Below are positions 1-9,484 of a stretch of 64,000 nt of DNA, piece by piece. The notes under the pieces were generated by a model, which was not told the origin of the DNA, did not search any database, and saw nothing but the letters and a program-made list of their open reading frames with translations. Positions within the stretch are counted from its first letter, which is position 1, and each line of letters starts with the position of its first letter. The stretch spans positions 47,383 to 111,382 of the forward strand of contig JAJAGP010000239.1 in the NCBI GenBank assembly GCA_025084515.1, written 5' to 3'. This DNA is from Ancistrus triradiatus. Lineage: Eukaryota; Chordata; Actinopteri; Siluriformes; Loricariidae. A program made the position numbers and the translations under genes.

Positions 1-244
1 ATCCACATTAATCATGGAGCTGGACGTCTGAAAGGTTGTTGATCCTGCACACTCACTCAGTCACCTGGTGCAGGTCAACATCATTAACCCGATATGAGCT
101 GATCGTTTCCTATTAAACTACAATATAACTTTTATTTACTCAAAGGCACAAACACACTTAAAGAAGGTAAATAGTTATGTTCAATTAAATATAAAATCAA
201 ACTATAGATGATCATTTAAATGTTAATGCTCCCTAACGCTCCTG
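1..244. other. Unassigned noncoding DNA
   Basis: This stretch has mixed composition and becomes AT-rich towards its right end. I see no open frame, repeat or motif that I can support in it. Confidence 0.5.
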
Positions 245-592
245 TGTCTCCACTGTGGTTTCACAGGGTCCTTATCCATTGCTCACAGGCAAAATTAAGC
301 CCCGAACAGGGATGGTGGTGCCCCCCAAAGTATGTGTACATGATGCCCGACACTCCTGGAAGGCGTGGGTCCGCGTGGGTTTGCTCCGGGTGCTCCGGTT
401 TCCTCCCACAGTCCAAGCCATGTATGCTAGGTTGTCTGATTACACTGAATTGACATTGCCTTGAGTGTATATACACGTGACTTGTCCCGAGGAACCTTGT
501 GCGTAGACGTGACCTTATGTGTGTCGCAACTGATGGCAACTGATGCTGATAGCGACATTAAATAAATCAATAAACAAACAAACAAACAGACT
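245..592 (+). mobile_element. Retroposon-like interspersed repeat fragment
   Basis: The segment contains GGTGCTCCGGTTTCCTCCC followed by ACAGTCCAAG, a core that I know from a common interspersed repeat of teleost genomes. It ends in an A-rich tail with three AAAC repeats (about 568-590), as expected for a target-primed retroposon on the plus strand. I cannot assign it to a named LINE or SINE family by eye. Short open frames cross it on both strands, but none resembles a reverse transcriptase. The 5' end is uncertain because the first ~60 bases are only weakly recognisable. Confidence 0.5.
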
Positions 593-1160
593 CAAACATG
601 AGCTAACAAAAACCGAAATCTGCAAAATCTAACATGGATTGTGTTTGTTTATATAAAAAAGGAAAGAAAGAAAGAAAGAAAGAAAATGGAATGAAAGAAG
701 GACAGAAAAGATTTAGGAGATCTACAATTACACATCAAGATTAAGCTATTACTTAAGTAATAATCACTCAAATTATCGGATACAGCCCACTGTGCCAGTG
801 AGGTTTTGTCGGCAGTGAAGAGAGGGTGAATAAAATAGCATCGCATTTTGGGAGTCAGAAAAATGGGAGGGAATGTGTGTGGCTGTATTGATCTGATAAG
901 TATAAGTCATTATAACAGCTTTCAGACTTAATGGAATCATTTTATAGTTGAGTTTTATATAAAAAAATAAAGGACTGAAGATATTTATAAGACTTCCATC
1001 GTATAAGAAAAATCTGCTCATGACCATGTAGAAATGTAGAAATGAGTCCACAAATGAGCAGAAAGCTGGATGAAGATCTGCTTTCTGCTCAGTGTTAAAT
1101 AAAAGTCGAAATAAATCCTATTTTTGTGTTTTGATCCCTGCAGAGTTAAATAGCAGAACA
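593..1160. other. AT-rich unassigned DNA with a short (AAAG)n
   Basis: The region is AT-rich with an (AAAG)n run at about 662-686. The frames here are short and of biased composition. I see no gene or known repeat in the rest. Confidence 0.5.
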
Positions 1161-1545
1161 ATTTCATCTCATTTACTGTTTGGCCCTCACAGGACAGCTC
1201 GAGAACCCGATCCGGTTTAATGGCGTTCAGAGCGGCCCGGTTGTAATCCGCTCTCGGGCCCTCGACGCGACCCTCGGGTGCTCACAAACCACCCCGAGCC
1301 TACGTGACCGAGACTTTTATTTCCAAGCCAATTACGAGGTCCATAATCCCCGAACTCGTTCACGCCAAAATGCTCGGCGCGCTCTCTCTGAAAGCAATTA
1401 CAGCTCGGAGAGGATTGAGCACCACCAACACCGACCCAGCGTCCCATCATCCTCCACTAACACACACCCGAGAGCTCAGGCTTACACTCCAGAACACCGA
1501 GCTCACTTCCACAACTCTTTATAGGCCGGTAAAGTGTTCAATTAG
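1161..1545. other. CpG-rich low-copy island
   Basis: This segment is far richer in C, G and CpG than its AT-rich flanks, and it is not a simple repeat. An open frame of 114 codons runs through it on the plus strand (1180-1524), but its Arg/Ser/His-rich product matches no family I recognise, and overlapping frames are open on the other strand, as happens by chance in CG-rich DNA. It could be a conserved noncoding element, an untranslated exon or an old repeat. Nothing here decides between these. Confidence 0.3.
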
Positions 1546-1569
1546 AATCTCGTTTCCTACATTTAATTT

Positions 1570-2490
1570 CATTTTCATTTAATTGCAGACGGTAGGAACC
1601 TGAGATATTTAATGTTTTAATAATCATCCATTGCTGCAGTTCAGACCTTCAACACGTTCCAAAAAAAAAGGTTTAGACGGGGACAATTTAGGGCTAGTAA
1701 TGAGATAGAAAACTAAATAATGATGTGATTTCAAACAGGTGATTATAATCATGATTTGGTCCAAAAGCAGCTTCCAGGAAAGCCTGAGTCTCTGAGGAGT
1801 AAAGATGATCAGAGGATCTCCAGTTTATCACCAAATGTTTCTGAATCAGAATCTGGAGGAATTTCCTAAAAAGCCTAACCTGAGGGGTGATCTCCGCTCC
1901 CTCAGACGGCACTGCACCAAGAACCGTCATTTATCAGTAGCTGATAGAACCACATGGCCAAGGGATTCCTTTATCAAACCTTTATCAAGCTCTACAATAC
2001 AGAGTTACATTCACAGAAACCACTTAAAATGTTACTGTGCTAAAAAGAAGCCTTATGTTATAACCATGTCCAGAAGGGGCGTCGGCTTCTTTGGGCTCGG
2101 AGGCATCTGGGATGGACCATCATACAGTGGGAACGGGGACTGTGCTCAGAACCATTTTTTTGGAGTAAAGACAAATAGGACCAAAGGCCAGGCTCTGTGA
2201 TGGTATGGGGTCGGGTCAGGGCCCTTGGTAAAGGTCATTTCCACTCCTGTGATGAAGCATTAATGCAGAAAAGTACCCTGAGATTTTAGAGCAACATAAG
2301 CTGCCTTCAGGACACCATCTTTATCAGGGACACCTGAATCACTTGGTGTCCTCGGTGCCAAAACGTCTTCTAAATGTTGGTAAATGCTTTATCGTCCCAC
2401 CTTTTTCTGGAATATGTTGCAGGTCTGAAATGAGGAAGAGATGTTCATTAACAAATTAAATGATTTTTTTTTTCAGTTTGACCACAGTTG
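1570..2490 (+). mobile_element. Tc1/mariner element, internally deleted (family T2)
   Basis: The fragment aligns along most of its length with the second copy in this window (38,873-39,470), and I recognise the fish Tc1-like family whose ends read roughly TACAACCCCAAATCAGAAAA. The left end keeps the subterminal part (ATTGCAGAC, then TTCAGACCTTCAACACGTTCC) but lacks the outermost repeat. The right end keeps the matching inverted part (GGAATATGTTGCAGGTCTGA at about 2409-2430), so subterminal inverted repeats bracket the element. Between them is a decayed transposase. The family is cut-and-paste, inserting at TA. This copy cannot move by itself. Confidence 0.85.
1804..2400 (+). pseudogene. Tc1-like transposase remnant (family T2)
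   Basis: The translated frame from 1805 includes stretches typical of this transposase: an Arg-Gly-Ser-Pro-Val start, a LRSLRRHC block, an STIQSYIH block and a degenerate version of the LLWARRHLGW segment that precedes the first catalytic Asp. The expected Ser-Asp-Glu-Ser after that segment is not preserved in the readable frame. Around 2320-2340 the sequence jumps from a segment normally before the second catalytic Asp directly to the C-terminal HHLVSSVPKR-like block, so the part carrying the last two acidic residues is gone. It is therefore non-functional. Neither frame nor start is intact. Confidence 0.8.
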
Positions 2491-2499
2491 TAGCTACAC

Positions 2500-2870
2500 A
2501 TGTTAGCGTTTAGAGGAAATCCAGTAATCCGTCAGTCTCTGAGAGGGAGGAATGAGCTCAGCGTTCGGGACGCTCAGACAGATTTGAGGTGGTTCTAATG
2601 ATGGATCGGTTTCACTTTGAGGTTATTGTACTAAATCGTTTGGTAACGATCAATCTCAGGCGGTGTGACGAAGCCCCATTAGCGACGGCTCATCGATCAA
2701 AGTCCGGGCCTGGAAAAACCGTGAGCGTGCTTCGTTATTTCTGCGTACAAATTAATCAGGCTTCCTGCGAGCGGCTAATGTCCTCGTATTTAGACCGGCT
2801 AATGTGATAGAGCTGTGCAGGACATCTGGTCTCTGATCTGAGCGTCCAGCGTCAGTCCCTGATCAACACA
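2500..2870. other. Unassigned low-copy DNA
   Basis: Moderately CpG-bearing sequence between the Tc1 remnant and the TG microsatellite. It has no simple repeat. A 72-codon frame (2589-2807) resembles nothing I know. Confidence 0.4.
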
Positions 2871-2873
2871 CCG

Positions 2874-2883
2874 CGTGTGTGTG

Positions 2884-2918
<35 letters not shown>

Positions 2919-2934
2919 ACCTGTGTGTGTACAC

Positions 2935-2965
<31 letters not shown>

Positions 2966-2979
2966 TGAGTGTGTGTGTG
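2874..2979. repeat. (TG)n microsatellite
   Basis: TG dinucleotides run for about 105 bases with short interruptions (GTACAC twice, GGGTGTGAG near the end). His/Thr frames on the minus strand come from this repeat. Confidence 0.97.
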
Positions 2980-3560
2980 GTAATTGAGTTGTGCCATCAC
3001 AGCAGCATCTGAATCTCCTGAAGGTTTCAGCGAGGACTGGCGGTGCTGCTGTATCGCGTCTGTAATGGCTAAGCAGATTAGCGCCACAATCAGTCTTCAT
3101 TTGGACGCTGGCGGCTCGGACGGAACCATAACTCATGATAAACGCCCGGTTCTGGCGCTCTGGACCGGCGCTTTATTTCTTGGCCTGTGTACAGCGCGGC
3201 GCTGATGGAGACCCGAAAATGACGCCTGGTGTTTTTGTTATTTTTTTACTTTTCGATAAACGCAAAGACGAACGGAGACGAAAAGCACCCACGCAATTAC
3301 AAACCGGGAACGATTAGGAACAAAGAGCTTTTAATGAGTTTTTCTTCCTCTGCTGCAGCCGCTTACCTCTTACCGCTTACTGACGACGCCCTCAGAAATA
3401 TAAACAATTAAAATATCAGGCCTTCATTTGTCTCTGCAAACGTCTCACTAGCTCAGTCTTTCTTTAACATCGCTCTGACTAACTTACCTAACGGGAAGCA
3501 ATTCTACGCTTAAAGCAGATTATTGTCATTTTATGCAACTATAATAAACATTAGAGAAAA
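2980..3560. other. Unassigned low-copy DNA
   Basis: No simple repeat or transposon is visible. The left half (2990-3210) is CpG-bearing and the right half AT-rich. Overlapping 60-73 codon frames exist on the plus strand but overlap one another in different frames and resemble no family. Confidence 0.4.
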
Positions 3561-4150
3561 TGTAGTGATTCAAACACTGATTCACTTCATCAGTGAGAGG
3601 AGTGAATCATCTCATATCCAACAAAGTGATTCACTGATTCAATCACTTGAAAAAAAAGAACTAATCTTAGTTGTAACCAAATGATTCACCAAATGAAATG
3701 CTGACAAAACAGAAGAGTGAATCCCCTCATATCCAAATGATTGACTCAGAGAGAAGAATGAGATTCATTCAGAACCACAATGGCTCACTGATTTTAACAG
3801 AAGAGCAAATCTCCATCATAAAGGAATGATTCACTGATTCAGATACCCATTTTAGTTTAAAATATAAGAAGGAAAACTCTAATAAATGATTCATGGACTT
3901 TCAGGCCGTCTGAATGAATCAATCAGTGTTATCCACTGATTCAATTGATGCACTGGGAGAGAGGAGAAATAACTGAGTGATTCACTGATTCAATACACTG
4001 ACTCCAACACTGATTCACTTCATAAATGAAGAGTGAATCACCTAATAGCTGAATAATTCGAAAAACCAGTGAATCATTTAGTCCTGTTCATTGAGTCCGT
4101 GTTTGAATCCATGAATCATTTGGTCCTAATTTGACTCAATAAGCACAGGG
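3560..4150. repeat. Degenerate TGATTCA-rich array
   Basis: The heptamers TGATTCA and TGAATCA recur many times, usually in phrases such as CACTGATTCACTTCAT and AGAGTGAATCACCTCA. Spacing is irregular, suggesting an old tandem array with a unit near 30-60 bases that has drifted. Related arrays, mainly in the opposite orientation, lie at 52,900-54,130 and 56,480-57,620. Confidence 0.75.
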
Positions 4151-4795
4151 TGAATCTGCAGAGCTTTATTATACCCCTTTATTTCTACGGTGTACGTTTC
4201 AGAGGGTCGTCCTCTCGCGTTGCTCCACACTCGTGCTTTGTTTGCCCGCTCTCGCTAAGTAGTGCACTTCTAGAGGCTGTAGTCTGCGACCTTTGACCCG
4301 AGCTGTCTCCTGGTAACTGATCAGCGTGAGAGGTGTCCGGTTATATCCGGAGAATAAAGAGGAGGCGAGAGAATGGAGGTGGATGTGCGGTTTAGTCTTT
4401 AACCGAGTCTTAGACCAGACAGGGAGCTCCGGGAGGCTGGCACAGTGGGCACAGGCGGGCACACAGCTTCTAAGATGTGGTGAGAATGGCAGCGCGCTAA
4501 TGAAGGTTAATGAGGTGAGGCAGATCTGTCTGCTTCTCTAAGGGAGATAACGTTCCCCTCACTCCGTTCCCTCCTGCGGTTTGGCCTGGGTTTGGATCCG
4601 TGCTGAGATCCGTTCCGCCAAAACCACAAACATCCATTTAGAACGAGCTCCTCCTTCACCCATGTCATCAGCGGCACCCGCGCAGCACCGCCGCCCTGCA
4701 GCGCCGGCAGATCACACGCCCTCATCAGACCGGTCACGGTTTGGCCATCGAGCGTCCGATCCGGTTACCCGGCTAGCTGCAGCAGCCAGGCCATG
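4151..4795. other. Low-copy DNA with CpG-bearing segments
   Basis: This stretch is not repetitive. It holds a CpG-richer segment (about 4560-4790). Frames of 70-104 codons overlap on both strands, but none resembles a known protein and the last runs into the adjacent AAAG tract. No promoter or splice structure is convincing. Confidence 0.35.
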
Positions 4796-5302
4796 GCCAA
4801 AGGAAAAGGCAGCCAGAAAGAAAAGAGGAATGACTGTAAAACAGACAGAAAGAAAGAAAAGAAAAAAACAAACAAACAAAAGAAGGAAAGAATGAAAAAA
4901 GACACAGAGAAAAGAAAGAAAGAAAGAAAAAAATAAAGAAAGAGAGATTGGAGATAGAAAATAAATACATAAAGAAAGAAAGAAAGAAAGAAAGAAAAAA
5001 GAAAAAGGAAATATAAATAAGAAGAAAAGACAGACAGAAATAAGATGAACATAGAAAGAAAGAAAAAAAAGAAAGACAGACAGAAAGAAAGAAAGATTGG
5101 AAGAAAGACAGAAAAGACAGAAAGAAAAAAGAAAGACGGATAGACAGAAGGAAATAAAAAAGAAAGAATGAATGAAAGAAAAAAACTAAGGCAGAGAGAA
5201 AAGAAAGACAGAAAAAAGAAAGAAATAATATATAATAATATGTAAAATATTTTAGTGGTATGATATTAGAACATAGATATTTCTTTGTTTTATTTATAAA
5301 GC

Positions 5303-5376
<74 letters not shown>

Positions 5377-5515
5377 AAAGAAAGAAAAGAAAAGAAAGAC
5401 AGAAAGGATGGTGGGAAAGAAAACAAATAAATAAGAAAGACAGACAAAAAAGTAAGTAAGAAAGAAAATAAAGAAAGAAAGGAATAAAGAGATAAATAGC
5501 AAGACAAACTAAGGA
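4796..5515. repeat. Purine-rich (AAAG)n domain enclosing a long (TA)n
   Basis: The plus strand is almost entirely A and G, built of AAAG, AGAC and GAAA variants for about 700 bases. Around 5220-5305 it becomes AT-rich and then contains an uninterrupted (TA)n of about 34 units (5306-5374), after which the AAAG composition resumes. The 244-codon Phe/Ser/Leu frame on the minus strand over this interval is a translation of the repeat, not a gene. Confidence 0.95.
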
Positions 5516-5522
5516 CTCAGAT

Positions 5523-5556
5523 TTGTATTTATTTATTTATTTATTTATTTATTTAT
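5523..5556. repeat. (TTTA)n microsatellite
   Basis: TTTA is repeated about eight times just right of the AAAG domain. Confidence 0.95.
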
Positions 5557-5949
5557 TATACCACATTTCTCTTTTACTTATCACAAAACAAAAATCACAC
5601 CATTGTTCCAGAAAGAAGAGCTCAGCATGCAGTTTATTTTATTTACCTTTAAATGCTTTAACACAGTTATTTTTGTTTGTGTGTTGTTGTTTTTTTTTTA
5701 TGTAACACCACTTAAACAAAGCTCCTTCTGCCCTTTGCTTCAGTTTCACTTAGGTCTGGGTCTGATATGAAATTAGAGGATTGTGCAAAAGCTGGAGTGC
5801 CCTCAAAAACATTAGTTTTGCTTGTTTCTTTATATGAGGGTGTTCCTGAGCTACAGCTTACCAGAGGCGAGACACGAACCAGCGAGATTAGATCTTCTGA
5901 ATGCAATTACAGAAAGTTATTTTAATGAATACAGTTAAAGGAATTAAAG
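5557..5949. other. Unassigned DNA with a tRNA B-box-like motif
   Basis: Mostly AT-rich low-copy DNA. At about 5860-5885 ACCAGAGGCGAGACACGAAC reads on the minus strand as GGTTCGTGTCTC..., resembling a polymerase III B box. A similar motif occurs at about 42,650-42,672. No A box or tRNA fold is evident, so at most it is a SINE remnant. Confidence 0.3.
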
Positions 5950-5963
5950 GGGTGTGTGTGTGT

Positions 5964-6008
<45 letters not shown>

Positions 6009-6446
6009 TGTGTGTGTGTGTGAGTTTGAGTTTGTGGTGGTGTGTGTGGAGTGTGAGTGTGAGTGGAGAGGTGAGCGTGGGTGTGTGTGAGCGTGAGCGT
6101 GAGCGTGAATGTGTGAGTGTGAGTGTGTGGTGTGGTGAGGGTGTGTGTGAGTGTGTGTGTGAGTGTGTGTGTGAGTGTGGTGTGATGAGTGTGTGTGTGG
6201 AGTGTGTGTGTGTGAGTGTGTGTGTGAGTGTGTGTGTGTGAGTGTGTGTGTGAGTGTGTGTGTGTGAGTGTGTGTGTGAGTGTGTGTGGTGTGTGTGTGT
6301 GTGTGGGTGTGTGTGTGTGTGTGGTGTGTGTGTGAGTGTGAGTGTGAGTGTGTGTGAGTGTGTGTGTGAGTGTTGTGTGTGAGGTGTGTGTGTTTGAGTG
6401 TGTGTGAGTGTGTGTGTGTGAGTGTGAGTGTGAGTGTGAGTGTGAT
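5950..6446. repeat. Compound (TG)n / TGAG array
   Basis: About 500 bases of TG repeats regularly broken by GAG or GG, giving the longer words GTGTGAGTGTGAG and GTGTGTGGTGTG. The 174- and 183-codon His/Thr frames on the minus strand are translations of this array. Confidence 0.97.
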
Positions 6447-7960
6447 AAAGTTTTGGCGCCCGTACCAATCCACAGGTGCTTTATAGGATGCCAGAATCTT
6501 TTTTTTTCTTTTCTTTTTTCTAGCTGTTTGGCAGCGTTCCTCTCACACTGTGCCAGGTAATGATGTAGAGCAGCAGAAGCGGGTATCTGTGGTTTTGCCC
6601 CTGGCGCTGTAACCTGGCAGATTCAGAACTGTGAATGATGTAACGCTAATTAAATACGTAATTAAACTCAGGACAAATTAAAGAAGTGATTCAGTGATCT
6701 AAATACTCAAAATGTTTTACTGAAGCAGAATTCATGCTGCTTATAAATAAATCAAATCAAGAAAACTGCATCCATACTGTTACAGGCAGAAAGAGATTCT
6801 GATTATAAACCAATAAATCAGCAGGACCACTTCAGACTTATGTGGATTTATTAAGAAGCAGTAATGTTTCTTATATTTACTAATTAAGTTCTTCTTCTTT
6901 GTAGATCACAACAATTTATTATTATTATTATTATTATTATTATGACATTTATATTTTAATTTATATATATAGATATAGATATAGATATATATTACTGACC
7001 AACACTTCCTTTACAATACAGTACTTTTCTTTTTGGAATTGTTAGACTGATTGACAGCTTAAAAATACTAAGGTAAATAGATAATAGTTTGAAAAATTAT
7101 TTACATCATATTCCTGCAATAAAGGTCCAAATATGAATTAAGCATGTATGTAACATTTGTATTTAGGTCTTTAGACATGTATATTCCATAAAAGTTGGAC
7201 TAGAAAGATCTCTAGTGTTAAATATAGAGATTCAATTGAATCTGAATTAATGAAGCATGTGCAGTGTGAACACAGCCAGTGTGAACAATCTGGATTTAAT
7301 CCAGGCAGGTAAGAAGCCACCTAACTCAACACCTAGACCAAACCAGCAGCTAGCATGCTAACTGCTAATAAGCTAGCATTACTAATCACTGTGAGCTAAG
7401 AGTCGTGTGGTTGGTTTAGTAAAAAGTGTAAATACAGGGACTGGAGCCAAACTGAGGTAAGAAAACAAACGCTTTCATCTTTTATCTTTGAGGCTTTATC
7501 CTGCTTTAATCTCTGGAAGACGTGCAGAAGTTCTGAGACCCCTGTTTATGTAGATTTGGTGTGATTTAGATTTTCTGTGGCTTTCAGGCTGTTTGTGTTA
7601 CTTTCAGTAGGATGTGCCGGATCATGCACCCAGCATTACTTTGGTTTGCAGAGTTTTATTAAGGTGTTTTGTGTCAGGATCCTTACAAAACAAAAAAGAT
7701 GGCCAAACCATGTATTCACCATGGATAAAGGTGGAGAGAAACCATACAAAATAAAAAAAACATAAAAATGTAAATATATAGTTTATATTTATATAAAACT
7801 GCACTCAGTCAGGGCTTTTTCTTTGAAATTCAAACACTAATGACGAACTTCTTGAGGGAGCAAAATGTATGCAAGATGGTTACACAAACAAACTAATGGC
7901 TAAATTAAGTATAAAATCAAACAATATCCACTTATTTCAAGCTGGACTGAATCCTGCGTG
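6447..7960. other. AT-rich intergenic or intronic DNA with short repeats
   Basis: A (TTA)n run lies at about 6915-6942 and a TA/GATA run at about 6960-6992. A CTAGCATGCTAAC palindrome cluster lies near 7350. Otherwise I see no gene, transposon or long repeat in these 1.5 kb. Confidence 0.5.
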
Positions 7961-7964
7961 CTTG

Positions 7965-8345
7965 TTTTGTGCAAAAGTTTGTGCACCCTAGCTGAAATCT
8001 TTTATTTTTTTAATCACATTTTTTTGTTGTTATGTTTACGTGTAACGTGTTGTGTAGCATTTTGTGTGCATTTGTAACGTGTTGCGATCGCTTCACTGCC
8101 AGAACCGATTATTGGCCCTAAGCAGTTATTTTCCGCATTTATTTACTTAAATTAATTGTTATATTTTTACATGTTATAATATTCACTTATTGTATACATA
8201 CTGCTTATTGTTATTTATTCATTTTATTATATTTGATGTTCTGATTAAAATGTTCCTCGATCAATCCTGCGCTTCGTTTGTAACATGTTGCGTAGCTTTT
8301 TGCGTACGTTGTGTAAGTTGTTGTGATGGCTTCAATGCTGTAACT
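7965..8345. repeat. Transposon end-like motif followed by GTAACGTGTTG repeats
   Basis: GTGCAAAAGTTTGTGCACCC at about 7969-7988 has the look of a Tc1-type terminal repeat, but no transposase or partner end is visible nearby. To its right the phrase TGTAACGTGTTG(C/T)G plus TAGC(A/T)TTTTG recurs (8041-8066, 8071-8100, 8278-8305), a short diverged array that resembles the GTAAAGTTG arrays at 17.6 and 19.2 kb. Confidence 0.35.
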
Positions 8346-9484
8346 GTTGTGGGTGATGATGTAATGCGCTTTGCAGGGGCGTGGTTTCGGACCTCTTGTG
8401 TGGCTGGGATGCGTCTCGGACCCTCTGAAGTGGTTTGAGGGATCGGATTTAAAGATGTTGTAACCGCTTCTGGTTTCGTTTCCACCCGCATGTTTGTGGC
8501 TCATCTCTTTCAAGATCTAATCCGAAGTACGTAAGACGCTTGAAAGGGCCGGGGGCGGGGCTAAATCGGGGTTAGATCGGAGTCGTATCGTGGTTAGTTT
8601 GGGTATAAACACGTCCTCTGGCCGGGCCGCATCTCGGTTACACCACATCTCACGCTGCTTAAGATCTCGGGACGTTCTGCGTGACGTCATCTGTGGATCT
8701 GCACGGGTTCCTCTCTAATCATTTGTTTCCTCGCAATCAAAGCGGCGGCTGCGTGATTCATCCAGACAGTTACTAAATCCAGATCAGTAGGGCTGGTCGG
8801 ACCGTCGTCCTGCAGGAGGAGCCCACCCTCATCAGTTCAATTGAAACAGTTTCCTGAGAAGGTTCTAGATCCTCCACCGTACATAACAGTGAGGATTCAG
8901 TTCTTTGGAACCGTCCTAATTTACCTTAAACCTGACAGCCTGTGCCAGGCCCTGCCATGGACCATAGTGTGCATCGGGTTACAGCTATAAACAAACTGTT
9001 AAATAAACCCTTTATAATGTCTGTGTTCCTTTTCATTTTTACCTTTCCTTAGACAGATAAAAATGATTTTTGGCTTCATTTATGGGTATCACCGTCTGTG
9101 ACCTGTGCCGGCACACCCACGCCTGTGACCCGTGTCCTCCGGGGAGAGGCAGTCTAGCAGTATAGCCTAGTCAGGGAAAGTCATGGAATATAAACCGTTA
9201 TATAAAAGCATTACATGACACGTCCAGTCATGTTCTTCATTCATCTATTTATTTATTTAAATGTATTAATATTTTACAATGTTAATGTAATAAATATATA
9301 TATATATATATATAACTTTTTGCTATTATTTTAATTTCTTCGATTGCCAAAAAATATAAATATACAGGCTTACATCCATTTGTTTTAATGATTGATGTCA
9401 TAACATTTATAATAATTTTTGATAGGAAATACAAATCTGTCTCCACATGTTGCAGGTTCATGAAACGAAGTCATTACTTTTTTC
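8346..9484. other. Unassigned low-copy DNA
   Basis: The left part (8540-8760) carries more CpG than its surroundings, including GGGCCGGGGGCGGGGC at about 8548-8563, a GC-box-like motif. The right part is AT-rich with a (TA)n run at about 9294-9314. I see no coding frame or known repeat. Confidence 0.4.

Noticed and set aside
1180..1524. 114-codon frame in a CpG-rich segment as a gene
   Set aside because: Several overlapping frames are open on both strands and none has a recognisable domain. I described it only as an island.
4773..5507. 244-codon Phe/Ser/Leu frame on the minus strand, superficially like a membrane protein
   Set aside because: It is the translation of (CTTT)n and (TA)n repeats. 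Composition is extreme, and no family has such a sequence.
5922..6473. 174- and 183-codon His/Thr-rich frames on the minus strand
   Set aside because: They are direct translations of the compound TG array.
8190..8513. Overlapping frames of 76-100 codons on both strands
   Set aside because: No domain or codon-bias support. The left part overlaps a diverged GTAACGTGTTG repeat.
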